Numbered from the stretch's first letter, positions 38,024 to 47,492 are shown. The stretch is DNA of 64,000 nt from Parabacteroides goldsteinii DSM 19448 = WAL 12034 (GCF_000969835.1 NZ_KQ033913.1:1565716-1629715); one strand, 5' to 3'. The notes: generated from the sequence alone by a model not told the origin. Numbers and translations are program-made.

Positions 38024-39136
38024 ATGGATAACAAAATTCAGAAACCATTGATGGAGATGCGCTATGCCGACGAGCTTGCCGCACTCCGCAAACAAGATAC
38101 AGGAGCCAAGCCGGCAAACTGGCAACTCTCTCCCCGTGCAGTCCGTGCCTTTATCCTCGGTCAAAGCGAACCGATAGAACTGGACGGACGGCTGGTCACC
38201 ATCACCCCGAAGTTCTTCGGCGATGACGCCCTGGTTGAACGTGCCATTATCACCCTGGCCGGTAACCGAGGATTAATGTTGGTTGGCGAACCGGGCACGG
38301 CAAAGACCATGTTAAGCGAATTGCTTTCTGCCGCTATCTGCGGCATCAGTACCAATACAGTACAAGGTACGGCGGGAACCAGCGAAGACAATATCAAATA
38401 TTCCTGGAACTATGCCCTTTTGCTTGCCAAAGGACCGGTCAAGGAAGCCCTTGTCCCCTCTCCCGTCTATATCGGCATGAAACGGGGAATCATCACACGC
38501 TTCGAAGAAATTACCCGCTGCCCGCTGGAAATACAGGACAGCCTGATCAGTATTATGAGCGACCGGGTATTGAATATACCCGAACTGGGAGAAGAAGGGT
38601 TGCTCTTCGCCTCATCCGGATTCAATGTGATAGCAACCGCCAATACCCGCGACAAAGGGATTAACGAAATGAGTAGTGCCCTGAAACGCCGTTTCAACTT
38701 TGAGACAGTCGAACCGATACGCAGCGTAGCATTAGAAAGCCGCATCATCACCGACCAATGCCAGGGAATGCTGGCTGCCAACGGATTGGAAATGCCGGTG
38801 CAGGAAGAGGTTGTCGACATTCTGGCCTCCACCTTCAATGAACTACGCAACGGAACCTCCTTCGAGAAAGCCAAGATACAGAAGATGTCGGGCGTAATGA
38901 GTACAGCCGAGGCCGTATCCGTTTATTACCAGTCCGCCCTGGACGGATATTATTACGGAGACGGAAGCGTAAGCATGCGTTCCCTGGTACAAAACCTGTT
39001 GGGTGCCGTCATGAAAGAAAACAAAGACGATTTGCCCAAACTGAAAGATTACTTTAACGGCGTAGTCCGGCTGAAAGCCGAAAGACAAGGAGGAAAATGG
39101 AAGGAATATTACGACAACCGGACCTGGCTGAAATAG
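38024..39136 (+). CDS. MoxR-type AAA+ ATPase, YehL subfamily
   Basis: A 370-residue AAA+ ATPase. Walker A is GEPGTAKT at 88-95. The Walker B strand reads GIITRFEEITR (about 155-165), where Phe-Glu-Glu stands for the usual Asp-Glu; the catalytic Glu is kept. Sensor 1 is VIATANTRDKG (about 202-212) and the arginine-finger region is ALKRRFNF (219-226). MoxR ATPases act with VWA proteins as chaperone-like remodelling machines, and YehL is a recognised MoxR subgroup. The E. coli yehL-yehM-yehP-yehQ set matches the next genes. A strong ribosome site for the next gene lies inside its 3' end. Confidence 0.9.
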   Translation: MDNKIQKPLMEMRYADELAALRKQDTGAKPANWQLSPRAVRAFILGQSEPIELDGRLVTITPKFFGDDALVERAIITLAGNRGLMLVGEPGTAKTMLSELLSAAICGISTNTVQGTAGTSEDNIKYSWNYALLLAKGPVKEALVPSPVYIGMKRGIITRFEEITRCPLEIQDSLISIMSDRVLNIPELGEEGLLFASSGFNVIATANTRDKGINEMSSALKRRFNFETVEPIRSVALESRIITDQCQGMLAANGLEMPVQEEVVDILASTFNELRNGTSFEKAKIQKMSGVMSTAEAVSVYYQSALDGYYYGDGSVSMRSLVQNLLGAVMKENKDDLPKLKDYFNGVVRLKAERQGGKWKEYYDNRTWLK

Positions 39137-41508
39137 AGCACCTCTTCGCAACCAGTTTCAATATGGACGGACAGGTGGTGTACTTTCCGGTACGTCACCA
39201 CTCCCCTGTCTGTGCGCTGCATCTGCAACGTACAATCAACAGTTTCCGTCCGGAACTGATCCTGATAGAAGGGCCTTCGGATTCGGCACAACTATTGCCT
39301 TACATAGCCGACGGACAATCGGTTCCGCCTTTTTGCATCTATTACAGTTACGATGACAAGGAGGGAAAAGTAAGTGAAGAAAAAGAGAAGTATCGCGCTT
39401 ACTATCCATTCCTCTCTTATTCGCCGGAGCTGGTCGCTATCCGTGAAGGGGCACGTCGCAACATACCGACCCGTTTTATAGACCTGCCCTATGCACTTCG
39501 ACTGATAAATAAAATAGAGGAAGAGCCGCAGACACAGTTCTATTATAATGAGAATAAGGAATACGAAGTAAATACCTATACAGCCATGATTGCCCGCAAA
39601 GCCGGATGCCGCAGCTTTTCGGAATTTTGGGAAAGCCGCTTCGAACTGGATGCCGGAAAAATGAAAACACACGACTTCGTGCGCAATGTTTTTCATCTCG
39701 GTTATTTCATGCGGCTGGCAACACCCGGCAACGAAATGTCCCTGAAAGAAGACCGGCAACGGGAAACTTATATGGCAGCAGAAATACGGGAAGCAATCCC
39801 CAACCATCAGAAAATACTGGTAGTGGCAGGCGCTTTCCATATCGCCGGCTTAATGGATGAGTTGCAATCAGACCGGAAACAATCGCTGAAATCAAGCAAC
39901 CCGGAGCACGTCGCTTCTTATCTGATGCCTTACACATTTAAGGAAGCCGACAGTAAAAGCGGTTACGCCGCCGGTATGCCCTTCCCCGCTTTCTACCAGG
40001 AAGTCTGGGAAAAGATGGAAAAACAAAAGAAAGACCCGTTTGCTTCGACCGTTCTCGAATATATTATAAAGACGGCCCGTTATGCCCGTAAAACACAGAT
40101 AATCTCCCTGCCCGATGAGATTAATGCCTTGAATATGGCACGTTCGCTGGCTATATTGAGAGGCAAACAGAGTGCCGGCGTATATGAATTGCTGGATGGT
40201 GTACGAAGTTGTTTTGTGAAAGGCGACCTGAATGCGACTTCGACTTTCGAAGTGGATTTCCTGTATCGTCTTCTCTCCGGGATGGGTGCCGGAAAGATTG
40301 CGGCCAACGATTGCATCCCGCCTGTGGTCCGTGAGTTTCGTTCCTTATGTTCGCTTCACCGGTTAAAAACATCGACTATCGAACGGCAGGAAGTAACGCT
40401 CGACATCATTAAGAATCCGGCCCATTACAGGAAAAGCCGTTTCCTTCACCAGATGGAGTTTTTGGAGACAGGTTTCGCCACCCTTCAGTCTGGTCCCGAT
40501 TATGTGAACCAGAAGAACAAAAACCTGGTACGGGAACAATGGATATGCCGTTACGGCACAGGCGTTGAAACCCGTTTGATTGACCTGTCCGTCTACGGGG
40601 CGACACTCTCGCAGGTTTGCAACTCGCTCATCGAAAAGAATTTTAAAGACAGCATGACGGCAGAAGAGCTGGGCAAACTGCTCATTTCCGTTCAGGTGAT
40701 GGGGATAGAAGGCTTTTATTCCCGGTATGAAGACACTGTCCGGCTGGTAGTGGAAAGCGAAGGGAATTTTATCAGCCTCTGCAAACTTATCAACAGCCTG
40801 TTATACCTCACCAATATGCAGCAATTGATGGACGGAACTATCCAGCCGGTCATTGCCGGATTGGCACGAACCGCGTTCAATGGAGCAGTCGTACTGATTC
40901 CGTCACTGAAAAGCACAACGGAAGAAGAAGAACAGGAAATCTGTGAACAGATGCGCAACCTCTACAGTTTCACTATGGATACGAAAAACTGGTTCGATAC
41001 CGCCGCTTTCCTGTCTGCCGTAGAGAAGATATTGAACGATAGTTTCAGCAACAGCCGCCTCTTCGGCCTCTGCCTTGCTATACATTATAAAGAAGGACAA
41101 ACCGGACAGGCTGTTTTCTGCCGGCAGATAGCCGCCTACCTCGAAAGCAGCATCACGCATCCTGAGCAGGCGGCCTCCTTTATCTGCGGCCTGTTTCTGA
41201 TTGCCCGCGATGTGTTATTTACCGACCCGCATATCCTGGAAGCGATAGACCGGGTTATCGCCAATGCCGACCAGGAGACTTTCCTGACTATTCTGCCCAA
41301 CCTGCGTTATGCCTTCACCGGCTTTCTCCCGGCAGAAGTCAGCCGCCTGGGACAACAGGTTGCAGAATATCATCAGATAGCGGAAACCCGCTTAACAGGA
41401 AGTATCACTGTTTCACAACAGGAAATCACCGAAGCTATGCGCCTGGATAAACTGGCGGCAGAAGCACTAAAAACATGGAGAATCATCGAATGGACAAGCA
41501 CGAAATAG
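39097..41508 (+). CDS. DUF5682 protein (YehM type)
   Basis: An 803-residue cytoplasmic protein. It starts inside the ATPase gene (40-base overlap); AAGGAGG just before ATG 39097 decides this start over 39163. The N-terminal part has VYFPVRHHSPVCA (28-40), LILIEGP (54-60), RFIDLPYAL (126-134) and LVVAGAFH (241-248). This His...Glu...Asp...His order is like that of the TraB/TIKI/EreA/ChaN-type fold, which would make it a metallohydrolase; this is inference from motifs. The rest, 260-803, is mostly helical with no recognised domain. E. coli YehM is the likely relative, function unknown. Confidence 0.82.
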   Translation: MEGILRQPDLAEIEHLFATSFNMDGQVVYFPVRHHSPVCALHLQRTINSFRPELILIEGPSDSAQLLPYIADGQSVPPFCIYYSYDDKEGKVSEEKEKYRAYYPFLSYSPELVAIREGARRNIPTRFIDLPYALRLINKIEEEPQTQFYYNENKEYEVNTYTAMIARKAGCRSFSEFWESRFELDAGKMKTHDFVRNVFHLGYFMRLATPGNEMSLKEDRQRETYMAAEIREAIPNHQKILVVAGAFHIAGLMDELQSDRKQSLKSSNPEHVASYLMPYTFKEADSKSGYAAGMPFPAFYQEVWEKMEKQKKDPFASTVLEYIIKTARYARKTQIISLPDEINALNMARSLAILRGKQSAGVYELLDGVRSCFVKGDLNATSTFEVDFLYRLLSGMGAGKIAANDCIPPVVREFRSLCSLHRLKTSTIERQEVTLDIIKNPAHYRKSRFLHQMEFLETGFATLQSGPDYVNQKNKNLVREQWICRYGTGVETRLIDLSVYGATLSQVCNSLIEKNFKDSMTAEELGKLLISVQVMGIEGFYSRYEDTVRLVVESEGNFISLCKLINSLLYLTNMQQLMDGTIQPVIAGLARTAFNGAVVLIPSLKSTTEEEEQEICEQMRNLYSFTMDTKNWFDTAAFLSAVEKILNDSFSNSRLFGLCLAIHYKEGQTGQAVFCRQIAAYLESSITHPEQAASFICGLFLIARDVLFTDPHILEAIDRVIANADQETFLTILPNLRYAFTGFLPAEVSRLGQQVAEYHQIAETRLTGSITVSQQEITEAMRLDKLAAEALKTWRIIEWTSTK

Positions 41509-42611
41509 TCAACCGCTGGCGGCTTATATTGGGAGACTTTGCCGAAAACAGCCTGCCCCTCGACCCGGAGAACGCAGAACTGGACGGTACGCTTTATTTC
41601 CTATACAACCGCGAATATACCGATGAACAGGGAATACGGAACGACTTCCCCAACCGGGGAGGCCGTGGCGGCTCCATGCTGACCGTCCCCGGATGGTTGA
41701 AAAAAGTAAAGAAGCTGTTCCCCAGAAAGACCGTCGAAATCATGCAGAAACAGGCTTTGGATAAATATAACCTTACCCAACTGCTGACCGACGAATCTGT
41801 CCTGAGCCAACTCGAACCGAATATCGGACTGCTGAAAAATATCCTGACGTTCCGCAACATGATGCCGGAACATGTCAGAAAGCTGGCTTATTCAATCGTG
41901 GAACAGGTCATAAAAGAGATTCAAAAGAAGCTGGAAATAAATGTACGCAAAGCCTTCTACGGAAAGAAACTTCCGCATACCAATTCCAGCTACAAAATAT
42001 TCCGGAACTTCGATTTCAAGCAGACCATCGAAAAGAATCTGAAAAACTACAGCCGCGAACACGGGACAATTATCCCCGACCGCCTGTATTTCAACCAGAA
42101 CATACGTCGTTACAATCCCTGGCATATCGTCATCCTGGTAGATGAGAGCGGCAGCATGCTCGATTCGGTAATCTATACGGCTGTCATGGCCTCCATCTTT
42201 GCCAAAATGCCGTTTCTTTCGGTCAAGCTGGCGATATTCGACACATCGGTCGTCGATTTGAGCGAACATCTCGACGATCCGGTCGGTATCCTGATGAAAG
42301 TACAGCTGGGTGGCGGAACGGATATACATAAAGCGCTGGAATATGGAAAGAAACTAATCTCCGCGCCACAAAAAACAATAATAGTACTGGTAAGCGACCT
42401 TTACGACGGGAACAACTATAGTTATATGTTCCGCTCCTGCCGCGACATCATCGAAGCAGGAAATAAGTTGTTCGTATTGCCGGCACTCGACTACTCCGGT
42501 GCTCCCTGTTATGATGTCCGTGCCGCACGGACCATTGCCGGCATGGGTGCCGATGTAGCCGCAATACCCCCTGAAGAGTTAGCAGAATGGATAGGAAAGA
42601 TTATATCATAA
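41475..42611 (+). CDS. VWA-domain protein (YehP type)
   Basis: A 378-residue protein with a C-terminal von Willebrand A domain from about 215. The MIDAS metal site is complete: DESGS at 223-227, Thr in GGGTD (about 282) and Asp in VSDLYDG (308). The N-terminal 200 residues are helical with an RGGRGGS turn and an Arg-rich region. Its likely partner is the MoxR ATPase two genes upstream, as in RavA-ViaA and other MoxR-VWA pairs. The frame starts 34 bases inside the previous gene; ATG 41490 is an equally possible start. Confidence 0.9.
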   Translation: MENHRMDKHEIVNRWRLILGDFAENSLPLDPENAELDGTLYFLYNREYTDEQGIRNDFPNRGGRGGSMLTVPGWLKKVKKLFPRKTVEIMQKQALDKYNLTQLLTDESVLSQLEPNIGLLKNILTFRNMMPEHVRKLAYSIVEQVIKEIQKKLEINVRKAFYGKKLPHTNSSYKIFRNFDFKQTIEKNLKNYSREHGTIIPDRLYFNQNIRRYNPWHIVILVDESGSMLDSVIYTAVMASIFAKMPFLSVKLAIFDTSVVDLSEHLDDPVGILMKVQLGGGTDIHKALEYGKKLISAPQKTIIVLVSDLYDGNNYSYMFRSCRDIIEAGNKLFVLPALDYSGAPCYDVRAARTIAGMGADVAAIPPEELAEWIGKIIS

Positions 42612-44311
42612 ATGGAGACGGATGCCACGCTTCCGCCGGACAGTTCGTCCCTTTTGCCAACGAAGCCTTCCTGGTTACGCTGGCAAATAAAGGTCTATAT
42701 AAACGTGCCCTGAAAGACCTGGAAACGACCGGACAAATCGCCCTGACGGTTACAGGCAGCAATCTACAGGTCCAACTGGACGACATCACCGTCTGCCTCG
42801 CTTCCAATGTATCCCAAAGCACATGCAGCTGTCCTTCCAAAACTGTCTGCAAGCATATCCTGATGGGAATACTTGCCGCAGCCGGTTATGCTGCAACCGC
42901 AGAAGACGATAAAGACGCCGTGCCGGAAACGTCTTCGGAGCTGCCATCTTCCGTCCCCTGGGAGAAATTGATAAATGCAGACCTTACGCAACTTCGCAAA
43001 CAGGCCGGCAAGAAATTGTTCGAAGACACCCTCCGTCTTATCCAGGATGGCTGGACGGCCGACTTCACGGAAGGCGACATGCTGGAAGCCACTATCAACA
43101 CCGAAAACATCACTGTCTATTTTCCCAAAGAAGACAGCCTGAACCGTTCCGTCTGCAAATGCGGAGAAAACGGATTGTGCAAACATAAACTGATAGCCAT
43201 CCTGTCATACCTGAGCCGGCAGGGAATACTATCGTCCGACTCCGCCGGCAACCAGCCGGAACTCTCCCTACTGACGGAGGATACGGTAAAAGTCTTACAG
43301 GGAGCTTCCCGTTTCATCCTCGGCATATTGGAAAAAGGCCTGATCAGTTGCGGAGAAAACGAGGCGGAAACAGCCATCCAGTATTCCATCCGCCTGGAAA
43401 CCTGCGGAATCGGAAATCTGGCCCGCTTATTCCGTTCGCTCTCCTCCGATATCGAAAATATGCTTGCCAAACATGTGGGTTTTCAGTCTCCTACGACTTT
43501 TGCCACGCTCTCCCGGTTGTATAACACGCTTACCTTACTCTTACGGAATACACAAAACAACGAGATGCTCGGCAAACTGATTGAAGGGACACGCTCGGAT
43601 TATTACACCACCCCTATCGGCCATTTCGCCGGACTGGGCGCTTATCCCTGGCAAACCCGTTCGGGTTATTTCGGAATTACGGCTTATTTCTTCTATCAGG
43701 AGAAAGAGAGTATCTGCACGCTGACATCGAGCATGGCTGATTATTATGAACATACCCAGTCACTCGTTACACCGGAAAACCTGAGGAAACAACTCGAGAT
43801 GCAAAGCTTTTGGGGGAACAGCGCATCACTGGCCCGGTTATCGATATCCACCCTTACATTGCGCAACTTCAAGCTGAACAGGCAAAACCGCCTCTCATCG
43901 TCTTCACAGACACAATGTGAGATAGCAGATAAAGTAACAATCGGTCATCTGAATACATTACTTACGGTTCCGGAGTTATCCGATTTATCCATACGTCCGG
44001 ACCAACACTACGATTATTTCCGGAAAAAACAACCCGAACAACTGGCTTTAGTCCCTTTCACTCATCTTTCAGAGGTACGGTTCAGCTCCTCCGAACAGAA
44101 ACTCTATTTCACCATGACTGACGGTCAGACAGAGACGGAAGGTTCCCTGGCATACAGCGAACTGAACCGTAATGCCATCCGCAAACTGGAACAACTGGGA
44201 CAACCCTATACAGAAAAGAAACAGCGTTACATGGTCTGCCAGAAACGACCGGACACACTGATTCCAATCAGCATCATCACCTCTTCAGAGATTGATAACT
44301 TCTACTTCTAA
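42587..44311 (+). CDS. Double SWIM zinc-finger protein (YehQ type)
   Basis: A 574-residue protein with two SWIM zinc-binding motifs of the form CxC-x5-CxH: CSCPSKTVCKH (80-90) and CKCGENGLCKH (190-200). Each is followed by a short hydrophobic helix (ILMGIL; KLIAIL). SWIM domains bind DNA or proteins. The C-terminal 350 residues have no recognised domain. The start overlaps the VWA gene by 25 bases. A single SWIM motif is usual, so the pair is notable. It is the last large subunit of the operon. Confidence 0.88.
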   Translation: MDRKDYIINGDGCHASAGQFVPFANEAFLVTLANKGLYKRALKDLETTGQIALTVTGSNLQVQLDDITVCLASNVSQSTCSCPSKTVCKHILMGILAAAGYAATAEDDKDAVPETSSELPSSVPWEKLINADLTQLRKQAGKKLFEDTLRLIQDGWTADFTEGDMLEATINTENITVYFPKEDSLNRSVCKCGENGLCKHKLIAILSYLSRQGILSSDSAGNQPELSLLTEDTVKVLQGASRFILGILEKGLISCGENEAETAIQYSIRLETCGIGNLARLFRSLSSDIENMLAKHVGFQSPTTFATLSRLYNTLTLLLRNTQNNEMLGKLIEGTRSDYYTTPIGHFAGLGAYPWQTRSGYFGITAYFFYQEKESICTLTSSMADYYEHTQSLVTPENLRKQLEMQSFWGNSASLARLSISTLTLRNFKLNRQNRLSSSSQTQCEIADKVTIGHLNTLLTVPELSDLSIRPDQHYDYFRKKQPEQLALVPFTHLSEVRFSSSEQKLYFTMTDGQTETEGSLAYSELNRNAIRKLEQLGQPYTEKKQRYMVCQKRPDTLIPISIITSSEIDNFYF

Positions 44312-44330
44312 CTTTTTAAAAGCGAACACA

Positions 44331-44600
44331 ATGATAGTAAAGAATCTCCTTGCCGAACTGGAACTCCAGCTTTCCGACATTGCCTTCTCCGGCTTGCGCA
44401 ACATACAACCGGTCACCCTCCAAAAGCTGGAAGACCTCAAACACTGGATGAATGAATTAAATATGTCTGAAGCCATCCGTCTAACAGACCGTTTTATCGA
44501 TTCAGTCTATGCCTGGCAAGCCGGACAAACAACCCTGGAAACCGTCGCCGCCAATCTATGCGCACTGGAGTTTTATGAAAAGAATTTAGTTAACAATTAA
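44331..44600 (+). CDS. Small protein at the end of the DUF4132-MoxR operon
   Basis: An 89-residue, mostly helical, acidic protein (start at ATG 44331; the longer frame overlaps the SWIM gene). It has regular Leu spacing (LLAELELQLSDIAFSG; LETVAANLCALEFYEKN), as in a small bundle or coiled coil. I do not recognise it. It follows the SWIM gene by 19 bases, so it probably belongs to the operon as an accessory or regulatory subunit. Confidence 0.65.
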   Translation: MIVKNLLAELELQLSDIAFSGLRNIQPVTLQKLEDLKHWMNELNMSEAIRLTDRFIDSVYAWQAGQTTLETVAANLCALEFYEKNLVNN

Positions 44601-44676
44601 TTTTGACATCAAAGGTTTTATTCAAAATATTTCCAACTAATTGTAAGCATATCATACTATATATCTAATAATTTGT

Positions 44677-44684
44677 TACTTTTG
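44677..44684 (+). promoter_or_regulatory. -7 promoter element of maeB
   Basis: TACTTTTG matches TAnnTTTG, 46 bases before the maeB ATG. It lies in an AT-rich stretch with no convincing -33 box. Confidence 0.5.
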
Positions 44685-44730
44685 TGGGCGATTTTAAAAC
44701 GTACACAAAATCTACTAATATCATAAGTCT

Positions 44731-47016
44731 ATGGCAAAGATAACAAAAGAGGAAGCACTTCGGTATCATTCCGAAGGCAAACCTGGAAAGATTGAAGTAA
44801 TTCCAACAAAACCCTATAGTACACAAACAGATTTATCATTGGCCTATTCTCCCGGTGTGGCAGAGCCTTGCCTGGAAATAGAGAAAGAACCGCTTGATGC
44901 CTATAAATATACATCAAAAGGTAATCTGGTAGCCGTTATCTCCAACGGTACTGCTGTTTTGGGACTGGGTAATATCGGAGCGCTTGCCGGCAAACCGGTT
45001 ATGGAAGGCAAAGGCCTCCTGTTTAAAATCTTCGCAGGAATCGATGTATTCGATATCGAAGTAGACCAGAAAGATCCCGATAAGTTCATCGAAACCGTAA
45101 AAGCAATCGCCCCTACTTTCGGCGGTATCAATTTGGAAGATATCAAAGCGCCCGAATGTTTCCAGATTGAACAGCGACTGAAAGCGGAACTGGATATCCC
45201 GGTGATGCACGACGACCAGCACGGTACGGCAATCATTTCCGGTGCCGGTCTGCTCAATGCGCTTGAAATAGCCGGAAAGAAGATTGAAGATGTAAAGATC
45301 GTTGTCAACGGTGCAGGTGCCGCTTCCATCTCTTGTACGAAACTGTATGTGATGCTGGGAGCCCGCAAGGAAAACATCATCATGTGCGACAGTAAAGGGG
45401 TTATCTCTACGCATCGTACCGATCTGAACGAATCGAAGAAAGAATTTGCTACCACAAGAGATATAAAGACGCTGGAAGAAGCCGTTGTCGGTACAGACGT
45501 ATTCCTGGGATTGTCTGTTGCCAATGTGCTGACACAAGAGATGGTGCGTTCCATGAACGAAAACCCGATCGTATTCGCTTTGGCTAATCCGAATCCGGAA
45601 ATTTCATACGCCGATGCAATGGCATCACGCGAAGATATTATTTTCGCAACAGGACGTTCGGACTATCCGAATCAGATCAATAATGTTTTAGGATTCCCGT
45701 ATATCTTCCGCGGAGCATTGGATACACATGCCAAAGCAATCAACGAAGAGATGAAACTGGCCGCCGTACATGCCATCGCCGAACTGGCAAAAGAACCGGT
45801 TCCCGATGTGGTAAATGCAGCGTATAAACTGAAACGTACGACTTTCGGACGCGATTATATCCTGCCGAAAGCGCTCGACCCACGGTTGTTGACACGAGTA
45901 TCGGTTGCTGTTGCCAAGGCAGCTATCGAGTCGGGTGTCTCACGCAAAACAATCACAGACTGGGAAGGCTATGCCAACCATTTGCGTGAAATGATGGGCT
46001 ACGATAATAAACTGCTCCGCTCCTTCACCGACATGGCAAAAGCAAATCCGAAACGTGTGGTATTTGCCGAAGCCAACCACGTGAACATGCTGAAAGCGGC
46101 CGTAGAAGCCAAAGCTGAAGGAATCTGTTATCCGATCCTGTTAGGCAACGAAGAACGTTTGGAAAAAATTGCTGCCGAAGAAAACCTGAGCCTGGAAGGT
46201 ATCGAAATCGTCAACCTGCGTCACGACCGCGAAGAAGAACGCCGCGACCGCTACGCCCGTATCCTTTCTGAAAAGAGAGCACGCGAAGGCGTTACTTTCT
46301 CGGAAGCACGCGAAAAGATGGTCGGCCGGAACGCTTTCGGTATGATGATGGTGGCAACCGGCGATGCGGATGCATTTATCACAGGTGTTTACAGCCGTTA
46401 TTCGGAAGTGACAAAGTTGGCGGAAGAAATCATCGGTATCCGTCCGACATACGACCATTTCGGTGCCATGAACATTGTAACTTGCAAAAAGGGTACTTTC
46501 TTTATGGCAGATACGCTGATTAACCGTCATCCATCCACAGAAGTCCTGATCGACATTGCCCGCCTGACGCATGATGCGGTGAAGTTCTTCGCGCACGATC
46601 CGGTTATCTCGATGGTATCTTATTCAAACTTCGGTTCCGATAAGCAGGGAAGCCCGCTGAAAGTGCACGGCGCTATCGAATACCTTCACAAGAATCACCC
46701 GGAAATCGTCGTAGACGGTGAAATGCAGGTAAACTTTGCATTAGACAAGAAGTTGCGTGACGATATGTATCCGTTCAACAAGCTGAAAGGCAAAGATGTA
46801 AACACATTGGTATTCCCGAACCTGAGTTCGGCCAACAGTGCTTACAAACTGTTGCTCGAAATGGGTGTCGTAGAAACCATCGGCCCGATCCAGATGGGAT
46901 TGAACAAACCGATTCACTTCACCGACGTAGAAAGCTCTACCCGCGACATCCTCAACCTGACAACCGTTGCCGTTGTAGATGCAATCGTACAGGAGCAAAT
47001 TGAAAAAGGAGAATAA
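44731..47016 (+). CDS. maeB: NADP-dependent malic enzyme fused to phosphotransacetylase-like domain
   Basis: A 761-residue MaeB-type enzyme that decarboxylates malate to pyruvate. The N-terminal malic domain (1-about 415) has LAYSPGVAEPC, the catalytic-site HDDQHGTA and NAD(P)-binding VVNGAGAAS. The C-terminal half (about 425-761) is a phosphotransacetylase-like domain, AFGMMMVATGDADAFITGVY and ANSAYKLLLEMG, which in this family senses acetyl-CoA and is usually not a working PTA. Length fits MaeB. It is a single-gene unit ending at a hairpin shared with the convergent FKBP gene. Confidence 0.96.
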   Translation: MAKITKEEALRYHSEGKPGKIEVIPTKPYSTQTDLSLAYSPGVAEPCLEIEKEPLDAYKYTSKGNLVAVISNGTAVLGLGNIGALAGKPVMEGKGLLFKIFAGIDVFDIEVDQKDPDKFIETVKAIAPTFGGINLEDIKAPECFQIEQRLKAELDIPVMHDDQHGTAIISGAGLLNALEIAGKKIEDVKIVVNGAGAASISCTKLYVMLGARKENIIMCDSKGVISTHRTDLNESKKEFATTRDIKTLEEAVVGTDVFLGLSVANVLTQEMVRSMNENPIVFALANPNPEISYADAMASREDIIFATGRSDYPNQINNVLGFPYIFRGALDTHAKAINEEMKLAAVHAIAELAKEPVPDVVNAAYKLKRTTFGRDYILPKALDPRLLTRVSVAVAKAAIESGVSRKTITDWEGYANHLREMMGYDNKLLRSFTDMAKANPKRVVFAEANHVNMLKAAVEAKAEGICYPILLGNEERLEKIAAEENLSLEGIEIVNLRHDREEERRDRYARILSEKRAREGVTFSEAREKMVGRNAFGMMMVATGDADAFITGVYSRYSEVTKLAEEIIGIRPTYDHFGAMNIVTCKKGTFFMADTLINRHPSTEVLIDIARLTHDAVKFFAHDPVISMVSYSNFGSDKQGSPLKVHGAIEYLHKNHPEIVVDGEMQVNFALDKKLRDDMYPFNKLKGKDVNTLVFPNLSSANSAYKLLLEMGVVETIGPIQMGLNKPIHFTDVESSTRDILNLTTVAVVDAIVQEQIEKGE

Positions 47017-47033
47017 GAACTTTATTCTTTATA

Positions 47034-47069
47034 AGAGCAGTGTCAAAATACACTAAATGGCACTGCTCT
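47034..47069. terminator. Hairpin between convergent maeB and FKBP genes
   Basis: AGAGCAGTG (47034-47042) pairs with CACTGCTCT (47061-47069). It has no long U-run on either side, so bidirectional termination is plausible but not strong. Confidence 0.6.
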
Positions 47070-47075
47070 AATCTT

Positions 47076-47492
47076 TCAGGCAATCCCCAGCAACTCCACC
47101 TCAAAGATTAACGTTGAAAATGCAGGAATCGGACCGGAAGCCCGGTTTCCATATCCTACTGTATAAGGGATATAAATAACCCATTTATCCCCCACATGCA
47201 TTTGTTGAAGTGCAATCTGCCATCCTTCGATAACCTGGTTCAGACGGAAAGCCTCCGGGCAGTTACGTTCGTATGAATTATCAAATTCGCGCCCATTCAT
47301 CAGAGTCCCCCGATAATGAACGGAAACAACGTTATCCAACCGGGGAGAAACAGTACCGCTCCCCTGCTCCGTTACTTTATATAATATCCCGCCAGCCAGT
47401 TTCTTTACACCTTCCTGTGAAGCTATTTCTTCCAGATACCGCAGATTTTGCTCTTTATATTCCTCTTTCCTGTTCTTTGCCATTTTAGCCAT
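47076..47492 (-). CDS. FKBP-type peptidyl-prolyl isomerase
   Basis: A 138-residue FKBP. The domain runs from about residue 35 to the end with VSVHYRGTLMNGREFDNSY, VIEGWQIALQQMHVGDKW and IYIPYTVGYG, the normal binding-pocket residues, then a short variant of the 80s loop (NRASGPIPAFSTLIFEVELL). There is no signal peptide, so it is cytoplasmic; the N-terminal 30 residues are a charged helix. The second ATG (47483) is an equally good start, since a TATCTTTG box sits at 47507-47514 and leaves a leader of only about 7 bases for the first. Confidence 0.94.
   Translation of the reverse strand: MAKMAKNRKEEYKEQNLRYLEEIASQEGVKKLAGGILYKVTEQGSGTVSPRLDNVVSVHYRGTLMNGREFDNSYERNCPEAFRLNQVIEGWQIALQQMHVGDKWVIYIPYTVGYGNRASGPIPAFSTLIFEVELLGIA

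Noticed and set aside
44901..45554. Long minus-strand frames opposite maeB
   Set aside because: They are antisense shadows of a highly conserved gene, in high-GC codons, with no start context.
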